From Argentina anserina (taxonomy: Eukaryota > Streptophyta > Magnoliopsida > Rosales > Rosaceae), in NCBI RefSeq assembly GCF_933775445.1, contig NC_065874.1, positions 32,248,501-32,312,500 of the forward strand: a DNA stretch of 64,000 nt. The letters run 5' to 3'. Within the stretch, counting starts at the first letter, position 1. Each line of letters starts with the position of its first letter. Both the position numbers and the translations under genes were made by a program. The notes under the pieces are model-generated. The model did not search any database. It had not been told where the DNA came from and saw only the letters and a list, made by a program, of their open reading frames with translations. Shown piece by piece: positions 54,560 to 64,000 of the stretch.

Positions 54560-55567
54560 AAAAAGATAAGGAAAAAGCCAAAGACTGGCTTCTAGAAGTT
54601 TCTATGTTTAATATTCCAACTTGGCGTAGGATCTACGTCCTTATTTACAGCGCGCCACTCCTTTACCCCACACCGAGTTTTTCTTTTCTTTGACTCCAAG
54701 TCCTTGGAGGAGATCTAATTTTCTTTCTTAGGGGTTCTTGAGCCCTCGAGTAAGTTGTGAATTATAATTCAGCCCCTTGATCGGCGTCGGACCATGACGG
54801 AGATTTTGAGTTCTGCTTCGGAAATGTGAAGTGGCGTGATCGTGGGGACTAATAGTGGCAGAGTGTTGACAGTGTTGTGACTTAGATGGCTGAGCGCATC
54901 CTGCTTTTACATTTTTACGTAGATGATTTTGGACGATAAAATTTTTATATCGATAAAAGTGTGTGCAACTATCAAAATTTAATCACAAATTTATGTATTA
55001 ATAAGCTTTTCTACAACATGTAATAAGTTCTAGTATTGCCGTATTAGAACTTGATCAATACGTCATGTACATTGTAAGAAGTACATATTTGGTTAGATTC
55101 TCTCTTGTCAAGGCCTAATTATTATTCTTGTTTTTCAAACAATAAGGTCCATAATTTTTCCAACTTCAAACGTTTGAGGTCTAAGTTATAAATTTAAAAT
55201 TTAATCAATGGACCTACCATTGGAGAAGACCCTGAGATTCTTGAAGTCGATGATTCAGACTATTGTATTGTAGCTCCACATAATTTAAACTTTGAGAAAT
55301 TGGTTTCTAAGTTGGCCGATATGAATCTAAGCTCTTTGTTTTAGTACCCTATATGGCTATATATAGCGCCATGTCCACTTATCCCAAACTTTCGAGCAAT
55401 TTTGAAGAACAATTCCCTAGCTTTAACATTATCTTCAAAAGATGGTAGGACGAGCAAAACCAATTCAATAATTAATGAAAATCAGAGTTTTCTTTTGTAT
55501 GAACCATGAAAACATAGCTAGCTGGCAAAAATGTCAACCTTATACAATATCTAGATAAAGCTATGAA
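54560..55567. other. Spacer between the E2 promoter and the MULE
   Basis: No gene recognised. Contains the presumed distal promoter of the E2 gene and AT-rich sequence. Confidence 0.5.
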
Positions 55568-55576
55568 TCTTATATG

Positions 55577-55796
55577 GGCGACGTCTGGAATGCACCACGG
55601 TGCCGGCTACACAACTATTTTGTCTCATTACGTGTCAAGATGCGATTGGTGCATGGTATGAGGTCGACCTATTGCTCTTCACGTGGGCGCGGAAAAAAGC
55701 TCTTTGGCTCTGAACGGCGCGGCTCGATGAAGCTGAATGAGGTCCATTAGAGCGAGCCGATGGTTACATCTGTGTGGAGGTGTGTAGGGGAAGATT
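55577..55796 (+). repeat. Left terminal inverted repeat of the MULE
   Basis: Begins ggcgacgtctggaatgcacc; the mate, read inward from 60576, begins ggcgttgtctataatgcacc. Identity is highest over the first 100 bp and in the last 25 bp, with small indels between. Confidence 0.85.
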
Positions 55797-56089
55797 TGAA
55801 ATAGGCGAAACCTGTGAAAATAAAGGCGCCGCCTTGTACACTCTCCCGATTGAAAATAAGGTTCCAGCGCCGATTCTTTAGGAAAGCATCAAACTTTTGG
55901 GAGCCCAGAAATGATGGAGATCTTGTAATATAGGCATTGAATATCAAGTGCCCTCCAGATTCAAAGGTTAGGAATTTTGAATTTTCGAAATTGTACTTTG
56001 TTGTTTATGGAAAGTATAGCATCGATTTTGTTTGAATGCCATGATGATTCAATGCTCGTCTAAGGTAGATTTAATCGAATCAGGTCTCG

Positions 56090-58381
56090 ATGGTCGAGGA
56101 GATCAAGATCAGTGTTGAAATGGTGGAAGAGGATGACCGCGACGGTGATCTTCGATTTTCCGAGAAGAAGTACCACCACCACTTGATGAATGCCGATTCC
56201 GACGATGCCGAGACGGAGTGTGGACCGGAAGAGCTGAAAAACTACAGAGATGCGGAGACTCTGGACAACGAAGATGGGGATATTGCAACACATGAATATA
56301 AGAAGTTGCCTGAAGTAGGAGGGTACCCAGAAAAAGGATCAGGCGATGCTGAAGCCGCCATGAACTGGTTGCGAGTAAGAGGAAGCGAGGAGGAGAAATT
56401 TTATTGTAGATACATTCGAGATTCAAAGAAGAGGTTAGCTGGACTGTTTTGGAGGGACACACATTCACTACTTGATTACGAATTATATGGCGATGTGGTT
56501 GTAATTGATGCCACTTATAAGACGAATGTGTATGGCATGCCCCTTGTGTTGTTTGTTGGTGCAAACAATCACCGAGCCACAATGGTGTTTGCATGTGCTC
56601 TGGTGTGTAATGAGAAGGAGCCCATGTACAATTGGGTGTTTGAGAAATTCCTGGACTGCATGAACAACGTGAAGCCAAAATCAGTTGTTACAGACAGTTG
56701 CGACTCAATGCGATTAGGTATTGAGAAGCACATCCCCGAAGCGAATCACAGGCTCTGTGCGTGGCACATATGGAGAAATGTTGGGCAGAATATTAAGGAT
56801 TCAGAAGTGTAAAAAGCCCTGGGGAAGTTGATATACACATCATATAGTAGAGGCGAATGGCAGAGGGAATGAGATTCTATGACCAAAAAGCACAAGTTGG
56901 AGGACAATTCATGGCTGCAAACATTGCACGGGAAGCACAATAAATGGGCTGAGTCATTTTGCAGGTAGTTTCTATTCACGGCTCTTTTGTTTTGTTTTTT
57001 CAGAAAATTTGAAAGATCAACCTCTTTAAATCATTTTTTGCTGTCCTTTGTCAAACACATGAAAGATCACCTTATTAAGGTAGGAAAACTATAGAATGTA
57101 TTGTCATTTGATTATCTAAGAGTAAAACTATATATTGTTTGATGGACTATGAAAAATACCATCGTATCTTATAATTTTCACCGCATATGTTGGTTATGTC
57201 ATCATATAAACGCTTTAGATAAACTGAATTGCAGTATTAGTTGGACACTCGGACTCCTCATCTCGTGATGATTCAGCTTTCTTTAAAAATAAAATTTTCG
57301 ATGAAGTTAATCAAAGTACTGGAATATGGCTTGATTAGATGTGTTATGTTGGCTAGAGAAAATTTATTACTACCAGAAGGGGTGCAATGTTCTTCAGATT
57401 ATATTCATTGAACGAGCCCCAGTAGAAATATTAATGATAGAAGGGACTCCCTTCTTCTTACCACCGTAGCTTCAACTCCCCGACTTATTAGAATTGTCAT
57501 TTATCTTACTGGTTGTGAAATAAGAAGGGAGTGGTTTGGTTTCATTGTTAATATATTTCCTTACAATTGATTGAAACTAATTTAGTGAGGGGATTTCTCT
57601 GGCAATTAATATCTTAATATGGTTATTTAGGGTGTAGGGGTAAAGATTGTAAACAATCATTGAAGGTTGTTAAAAAATGTTGTTAATTGTTCAAACTTTC
57701 TCTTTTATTATGCGGCTGAATTGATACGTATTTATTAGTCTCCCATAATCACAAAACCATGCACAATGTTGGTCATATTATTCTTAGTGTTATGAAATAC
57801 TTCATTATAAAATATCAAAGTGGTATGTATCGTAGTTGGTTGTGTAGTATCTCCATACGCTCATTGTCTGATGACCGGATTTTTGAACTCGCAGGGGACA
57901 GGGGTACGTCGGGATTTGCACAACTCAACGCTGTGAGGGCATGAACAGAACTGCCAAATTGAAGCTCAATAAATTCACTACGTTGGTGAACTTCATACCG
58001 AGGTATCAAAGATGCATTAGCCGTCTGAGGGACAGGGTGTTGTATGATAACTTCAAGTCCAAAAACCACATCAGAGAATATGCGACACATTTTTTGGATA
58101 TGGAGGACTTTATTTTTAACACGTTCACGGATGACATTCACGGTGCAAGAAGGATAATTACTGAGACAGTGATCAAATATTTAGTTTGCAACTACCTTCC
58201 CAGTATATCACCTCCACGAGACTTTAGGCTGTGCAGGTACATTATCAGTTCCTTGTCCTCAGCAGATAAATATGCTACAGTACCGTATTTCGTCTTCGCA
58301 ACACGGACAAAAGCACTTCACTCCCTGTATAATGGGGTTGCGAAGCATGTACAGTGGTCTTGGGTAGTTTGTCCCTGCTAG
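56090..58381 (+). pseudogene. FAR1/FRS-like MULE transposase, two in-frame stops
   Basis: Exon 1 56090-56964 and exon 2 57895-58381 join in frame (TGC AG|G). After an acidic N-terminus, the MULE transposase domain shows DATYKTNVYGMP (first catalytic Asp), VGANNHRATMVFACALV, VVTDSCDSM (second Asp) and HRLCAWHIWRN. Exon 2 continues CTTQRCEGMNRTAKLKLNKF, the conserved serine/threonine-arginine region of FAR1-related proteins. TAA after SEV (56810) and TGA at 56870 (where the family has Trp, in EW-x-x-M) break the frame. The FAR1 N-terminal zinc-binding domain and the SWIM finger are not seen. Known role of relatives: cut-and-paste transposition; domesticated members are light-signalling transcription factors. 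Confidence 0.85.
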
Positions 58382-58461
58382 TGTTAGATAAGCCGCCCTG
58401 ATACAACCAACCACATTAATCAATATTTTTCCTACCTCAGTAGTGACTTCATTTTGATTTT

Positions 58462-60066
58462 TCAACTATGGATGCGAGATAAATATGTAATAATAAAAAT
58501 CCTAAGTCTAGTGTGTGGATGAACAAGATTACAAACTAAACTTACAAGTTCAAAGTAAATTCTGTCAGTTTCCCGCCTCTCAATTGTAGGTGCAGCGCGT
58601 GCTTCCAGTGATGCAAGGACAGCTGACTCCACCTCGTCGACAAAATCATCCATGTGTTCATCAAACTTGTTCGCAACTTGTATGCTGCAGTTCTTTCATG
58701 GCCTCCCTCATGTAGGCAATATCTGGACCCATATGACGGGCAAATGATTCCAGCCTGGCCACACCTTCTTCTAACACAACCATGTTCTTTTTCAAACCGG
58801 AAACATCATCGACAAGATTTGTTTTCAAGCCGGTGCTGCAATCGCGTGAACCCGAAATTGATGTAGAGATGGCCGCGGTATGCCGCTTCGTCACCCATAC
58901 ACCTTCAGTGGCTTCGAAACCCCCCAACCCTTCTATCCATTTGAATATCTGGTTACATTTATTCAGGCCGAATGACATCACTGGACCTTCTATCATGGGA
59001 ACCATTAGTGTTCTCTCGCCTAGTACGTTTAGGTAAAAAAGCTGCAGTAAAATTAGGCGGCCCCCTACATGGGGAGTTTGGCTGACTTGATAAGTTGTCA
59101 CGGCCTCCAGCAGCTTTGTATATGCAAACCTGGACCAATTACTCCTTCTAATGGCCAGTGGATCCTTCAAAGGTATCAGCAGTCGTGGATCTACATAACC
59201 TGGTCGGGATGGGCAGAACATTGTCGCGAGTGCATACAAACCAAAACTATCATAAAAAGTGCATCCGATTTAGTTGACAAAACCACCTCAATCAGCTTCC
59301 CCAAACTTATGTCAGCATCGTTCCCACAAATCCTTGACTTCCATTCCCCTACCACATCATCCTCCGGTGAGCAGTTAATGCCCACTTCTATTTCGCGACA
59401 CCTAAGTCCCATAAGGCGCTGGAAGTCCTTCTCTGTGATAGATAGGTGTCGGCCATGTATCCTTATTGTTTGTTCCTTCACGTTGACATTATCCAATAGC
59501 ATTCTGCACAGCGGCAAGTTCAGCTCCCGGCACCCCAACATATCAACTGGTCCAAATCCCATATCCACAATTGCATTTATCCTTTCCTTACTGACTGCGG
59601 CGACTATGCGTGAGAATTGTTTCGGATCACAGCCCGGTATTAATTCCCTTTCTATACTACAAGAAATTATGTCAGATTCATTCTCCATTTCATCAGCAAA
59701 CACGTCACTCTGCATACGAATACAGTTTGTCAATGAACTACACTTTTCAAACCACATCAATCAATGATATCCCAGTTACTACACATACCTTCTCGACATT
59801 TTCTGGAGGTATTAACCTTCATGCTTTTATCGTTCACCCAATTAAAGCTGGTTTGTGTGTTTCAAACATAGTTAGCATGATTACCAGATAGGGATCAAAT
59901 AAATATGACCTGATTACAAACAAATTTCAATATAATCAAACTCTGAGAGCAAAAGTTACCTAGAATTTTCGAATCCTACGATCCCATCATTCACCGTTTC
60001 AGCTCGATGTCGCTTTCCATTAACCCCGGTAGTGGCATTTGCCATCGATTTGTCATTCCCCGACAT
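58462..60066 (-). pseudogene. Second MULE gene: plant IHGR/mobile-domain-like protein, frameshifted
   Basis: Start ATG 60066 (MSGNDKSMANATTGVNGKRH); exon 1 to 59960 joins exon 2 at 59707 in frame (acceptor GCAGAG). Exon 2 reads QFSRIVAAVSKERINAIVDM, then GFGPVDMLGCRELNLPLCR and TIRIHGRHLSITEKDFQRLM, the hallmark of plant-specific proteins often carried by MULEs or fused to Ulp1-like proteases. Near 59262 a one-base shift in a T run moves the frame to LYALATMFCPSRPGYVDP. Near 58665 another shift leads to EHMDDFVDEVESAVL. The C-terminal part has a coiled-coil-like heptad stretch. No Ulp1 catalytic motif is present. Function unknown. Confidence 0.7.
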
Positions 60067-60350
60067 CCCCTGCACCTCATCCAAATCACTATGTCTCTGA
60101 AACCATTGTTCTTACACAATAAATGGAACTGAACAGATCTACTTATGCGCCCGGTTAAACTCTATATATACAGAAAGGAATTACCTGAAAATGAATGAAA
60201 CCCCCAAATGAAGGATCTGCGACTACTTAGATGAATAGCGATTCCAAATCGATATCTCAGTCGACGGATGTGGCTCCTCTTCGACGATGAAGGGAGAGGC
60301 GGCCCTATTTCGCGGTCAAGGATCTGAACCTAATTCAATTTTGTCCTGTG

Positions 60351-60576
60351 AATCTTCCCCTACACACCTCCAGACACATTTTACCCTCGCACAGCTGTAT
60401 CTCAGTCAGCTTGATTGAGCCGCGCCGGAAAATTCTTAGCCAAACCAATTGTACAAAGCTAGTGCCAACGTCAACAACGTAAAGATGACCCAACCTCTTA
60501 CCACCAATCGCAGCTTGCCACGTATATAGACAAAATAGTTGTGTAGCCGGCGCCGCGGTGCATTATAGACAACGCC
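60351..60576 (-). repeat. Right terminal inverted repeat of the MULE
   Basis: Read inward from 60576 it mirrors 55577-55796, including a shared central gcgcggctc-aagctga word and the inner end aggtgtgtaggggaagatt. Confidence 0.85.
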
Positions 60577-60585
60577 TCTTATATG

Positions 60586-60870
60586 TGGGATCGATCATTG
60601 GATGGATCAAAATGATTTGCTCTCATCTAAGAAAAATGTTGCAGCCTCAATGAATTTGTCAATGCTAGGTAACTGAACTCAATTATGAGGGTGAATCTTA
60701 CATTAAGTCTCATAATCTAGGATTTGAAAATCCGATAATCACACCTTTCATTGTTCCCAAAATCAATTTCCGTTTCTTTGCAATCACATGCCGCTATGCC
60801 TGCTTGGGGAGCATCCTACGGTTCAAACAAATGATGCAGACAAGCAGTTACCTTCAGAGTACACAAATCC
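60586..60870. other. Sequence between the MULE and the FHIT-like copies
   Basis: Nothing recognised. Confidence 0.4.
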
Positions 60871-62340
60871 ATCATATCAAGGAGTCACAGAGTTTCAAGG
60901 CTATTGTATCTGAGCATGAACCATAGGAATATCTATTTGGTCTCAGAAACATCACAAAAATTGTTCCAATCGATACCATCAAAAAGGCCGATTGTACAGC
61001 GATCTGAATGAAAGAGTTATTGCTGATCAGATCAAAGAGAGAAGCTGAAAAGCTTGGAAGCATGAAAAAAAGGGCATGACATAACACATGTGGAACTGTA
61101 ATCTACACACTGAAACAGTTGGAATGAAAATGATCCAATTACTGAGGCAGATATCTTCTCCTTTCTTTTTTTGTAAAAAGCGAAAACCAGATTATGTATA
61201 TAATGTATCAAGTGTTGGCTTAGTGAAACGTGACAACAGTAACAGACATTCAAGGAGAAATTACTCAATAAAAACAAACAGAACGAACAATCACATTTTG
61301 TAATCAAAAGGGTTAGCTGCTTAATTACTTGAATCCCAAATGTCAGAGATGTTGCTTTGTGGTAGCTCTCAAGCCGACTGCCAATCTTGTGCGCTGTGAT
61401 CCAAAGATCAGTTGTCTCATCAAAAGTGAGATCAGCAAAGCGCTTCACTTCACGCCTTGGGATAATCAGCACATGTACATGATGTCAAGATCAAACACAT
61501 TGAACAACTTACCAATTTAAGTTCATGGTTCCACATAAAACTGGATACAAATATAGATGCACGCAAAACTATAGAGGCTTAATCCAGATAACGCAGAATG
61601 GATAGGCATGCTTGTGCGAGTATATAAACACATATGGTATCCACGATCATGTTCCCAATACGCATGAATACACATCAATCAATCCTTTGCAAAAGATCTA
61701 CTCATTATATGCTTAAGTATTCCAACTACTAGTCCATTAAGTTGCTTACATTTCAATGTTACAGGAGTAAATAGGGAGGAGGAATCTTATACTTTGATAA
61801 TGAAGATGCACTAACAGAGAAAATTCCAAACTGCCATATGCAAAACAATGCCTTGACTGAACCAGAAGTTAAGACTAAAAACAAAACGATGATAAAAAAG
61901 GGAAATGGGTCATCAAGTTTGCAACTTTATTCTTCTAAATATTAGTACAACTGTACAAGTAATCTAAGGGTCTTCATGTTTTCAACTTTATACTTATTTC
62001 TATGTTCAAAGAAGAGTAAAAGAGCTAGAACAGTACGAGGAACGATAGGGCGCAGATTAACCAACGCATAAAATAGATTAGTGCTGTAAAACACTTCCCT
62101 ATTGTCCTTTTTGTACGGCCCAAATGTATATGACTCCAAAGCCGTCTCTGTTCATTTTTGCAGCAAAAAACAACTCAGTATCAGAATGGATCAAATCCAG
62201 AAACAAGATCAGTAAGAACAACGAAGAGTTGGAATGAGAATTACCTAGGTAGAGGTGGAGGAGAAAGGAGTATGGATGATGCCTCTGCCTCAAGACGAGC
62301 GTGAAATGAGAACGCAGCCCGCTAAAATATGCTGTACTAG
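60871..62340 (-). pseudogene. FHIT-like (bis(5'-adenosyl)-triphosphatase) pseudogene, copy 1
   Basis: Minus strand. Exon 1 (about 62160-62030) reads ESYTFGPYKKDNREVFYSTN and ALVNLRPIVP, but the nearby ATG (MNRD...) is in another frame, so one base is missing. Exon 2 (about 61476-61329) reads HVLIIPRREVKRFADLTFDE and ends at a good donor after FGIQ. No AG acceptor stands before exon 2. The next exon, with the catalytic histidine triad (family form HVHIHIL), is not found down to 60600. Family role: hydrolysis of diadenosine polyphosphates. The intron after exon 2 (60880-61320) is shared with copy 2. Confidence 0.75.
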
Positions 62341-62889
62341 TTGCTGAGTGCCTGAGTCTTGTACTAACCTTTATTTATTTTTTTCACTAATTTCTTCTTG
62401 AATTCCGATATAATATGATGTAAAGAAATCAAACAGTCATAATAAACTCATTTTTGGTTATTATGTATGATATCCACTGGATATGATCCAATGACTATTG
62501 GGCAGCTAAACGTCTAAAGTATTGTATGACTCATAGAACACCCACCCAACCGACTAAAGCAACCTTATTGGAGGTATTTGATCTGAGTAGGAGTCAAGGA
62601 GACCGTGCTCCACCAATTTTGAGATGATCAACAGTTTGGCAACATAAACCACGAGCTACACTGTCTAAAGAGCGAACCAAATGGCAGAGCACAAATGATA
62701 CAGGATTTCCTGCTCTCATTCACAGAAAATCAATCAGACCTACTAAACAAACAATAGTTAACCACCCGAGCACACTGGAGGTAAATTGGTAATTCAAAGA
62801 GTACAAATTGCCTACAGTAATTTTCTGAAGCCCCTGGTTCTCTCTGGGGTATAGCAGGCAGCGCAGGTTAGAGTAGGAACTTTCCATCT

Positions 62890-63721
62890 GCATTCTACAT
62901 GAAAAGCTATCTGTATTCCTCTGCCTCTTGTGCCAGTTCCTCAAGGCTTCTGTCCTTTCTCTCTTTATCTAAGTCAAACTTCTGCTTTAATTCCTTCTCC
63001 TTTTCATCGAGCTATAACATTAATAACATGTGATTAGTCAATACTCAAGACGAAAACATAGGAATCTGGATGTGCTGATGTATGAGGCATGCACCTATGG
63101 AACACCTCTTAAAACTTAAAAAGTTAAAAGTCTCGGAAAAATCAAAATGTTGTTCCATTTGAACCATAGAAAAGGCAGGTGGCATACTCCCAACAAATCA
63201 CTCAAACATATAATATTGCTAAATTGCTTGATCAGATGAAAGAGAAAAGCTAAAAGCTTGCAGGAAGTTTTGAAATATGATGACAAAAGAATGGCATCAA
63301 ATAACACGTAGAGTTGTAATCTACATGCACGCTTACATGAATAGAATAGCACCACTAAAACAGTTACAGTGAAAATGATAGAATGATTCCGATATCTCAA
63401 AATATTTACTGTGTTAATGAGCAGAAACAGATTTTTGCATATAATGTATCACATGCATGTTCACTTAGTCAACAAGTCGGGAGAGTAACAGATATCCAGG
63501 GCAAAATAACTGACTACAAACCTGATCTAATGGAAGAATCAATCAAAAATTTTAACCAAATGGGCTTGGTTGCTTACATGAATCGTTAGTGTTAGAGATG
63601 TTGCTTTGTGGTAGATCTCAGGCCGACTGCCAATTTTTTGTGCTGTGATCCAAAGATCACTGATCTCATCAGCAGTGAGATCAACAAAGCGCTTCATTTC
63701 ACGCCTTGGGCAGACAAGCAC
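62890..63721 (-). pseudogene. FHIT-like pseudogene, copy 2
   Basis: Minus strand. 63721-63580 reads HVLVCPRREMKRFVDLTADE, then SDLWITAQKIGSR and ATSLTLTIH. The last exon, 63009-62908, reads LDEKEKELKQKFDLDKERKD, then RSLEELAQEAEEYR and a stop, the family C-terminus. The histidine-triad exon between them is missing. The intron 63120-63530 aligns with that of copy 1. The upstream side of the HIT exon, instead of an intron acceptor, runs into RecQ-like sequence within 25 bases. Confidence 0.75.
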
Positions 63722-63749
63722 ATGTACATGATGTGAACAGAAGAGAAAC

Positions 63750-63840
63750 CTATTTTTCAGTAGCAGTTGCAGTTAACCCAATAAATGGGACACCAACAAG
63801 AATGCCATGTAACTTGTCCAATTGCTTGTACTCTACCCTG
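63750..63840 (-). pseudogene. RecQ-type DNA helicase exon fragment
   Basis: Minus strand EYKQLDKLHGILVGVPFIGL followed by TATATEK and a stop; the L-T-A-T-A-T box is helicase motif III of RecQ proteins. It is preceded by a plausible acceptor (CTACAG) and ends where FHIT-like sequence starts. Only this one exon is seen before the window ends, so it may be a captured piece or the edge of a larger copy. Confidence 0.5.
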
Positions 63841-63849
63841 TAGAATCCA

Positions 63850-64000
63850 CAAATAGAAATTGACAGGGGGCGACAACAGCAAAATGATAAACATACATGA
63901 AATGAAGTCTACACTGGAGGTGTAAGGAAATGACCAAACACAAACTCTCCTAAGGATGACAGGATAAAAAAAGCCAGTTAGGAAACAATAGACTAGCCCT
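63850..64000. other. Window edge
   Basis: Nothing recognised in the last 150 bases. Confidence 0.4.

Larger units (their letters stand above)
55577..60576. mobile_element. 5,000-bp Mutator-like element with long TIRs and 9-bp TSD
   Basis: Flanked by identical tcttatatg (55568-55576 and 60577-60585). Terminal inverted repeats of about 220 bp (55577-55796, 60351-60576) share words such as gccggctacacaactatttt, acgtg-caag-tgcgattggt and ggaggtgtgtaggggaagat. Two convergent genes inside: a FAR1/FRS-like MULE transposase (+) and an IHGR-type gene (-). Both are broken, so this copy cannot move by itself, but perfect TSDs suggest a fairly recent insertion. Confidence 0.9.

Noticed and set aside
56109..56678. 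189-residue minus-strand frame
   Set aside because: Antisense to the MULE transposase exon, which has clear motifs on the plus strand.
58782..59767. Plus-strand frames of 84 and 232 residues
   Set aside because: Antisense to the IHGR-type gene.

Overview
The window is plant nuclear DNA. It has multi-exon genes with GT-AG introns, cysteine-rich receptor-like kinases (CRKs), a cytokinin-response-factor type AP2/ERF gene, a very high load of nested LTR elements and MITEs, and AT-rich spacers. Gene content and repeat style suggest a core eudicot, possibly Rosaceae; the family-level guess is inference only. There is no bacterial-type operon, CRISPR array or rRNA.

Layout. 1-10.1 kb is a repeat graveyard: an RNase H scrap, then a minus-strand Ty1/copia-type element (about 149-9398) with only gag/protease remnants. 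It has been broken by a 920-bp MULE-type element, by a gypsy-style LTR element that itself carries a 600-bp hAT-like element, and, in its right LTR, by a MITE inside which another MITE has landed. A gypsy gag relic and a pogo/Emigrant-like MITE with a further nested element follow. 11.8-20.7 kb holds two tandem, complete CRK genes on the plus strand, each with seven coding exons, separated by a MULE-like MITE. 20.9-36.3 kb is again repeats: a GGCC-rich MITE, a 2.8-kb solo LTR with perfect target-site duplication (TSD), and a copia element split by a solo LTR that is itself split by a LINE.

38.2-54.6 kb is the gene-rich part: a second copy of the hAT-like element, a small secreted cysteine-rich, probably GPI-anchored protein (+), translation initiation factor eIF2-beta (-), an intronless CRF-type ERF (-), and a 148-residue ubiquitin-conjugating E2 (-). 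At 55.6-60.6 kb lies a 5,000-bp Mutator-like element with about 220-bp terminal inverted repeats and an identical 9-bp TSD. It encodes a FAR1/FRS-like MULE transposase (broken by two stops) and a convergent second gene of the plant 'IHGR' mobile-domain kind (broken by frameshifts). The right end (60.9-64 kb) carries two tandem broken copies of an FHIT-like HIT hydrolase gene, the second fused to a RecQ-like helicase exon.

The single-copy genes are housekeeping (eIF2-beta, E2), signalling (CRKs) or transcriptional (CRF) and are not obviously one pathway. The most distinctive material is in the mobile DNA: the two-gene MULE, tRNA-like modules carried by several short DNA elements, and insertion series whose order can be read from their TSDs.
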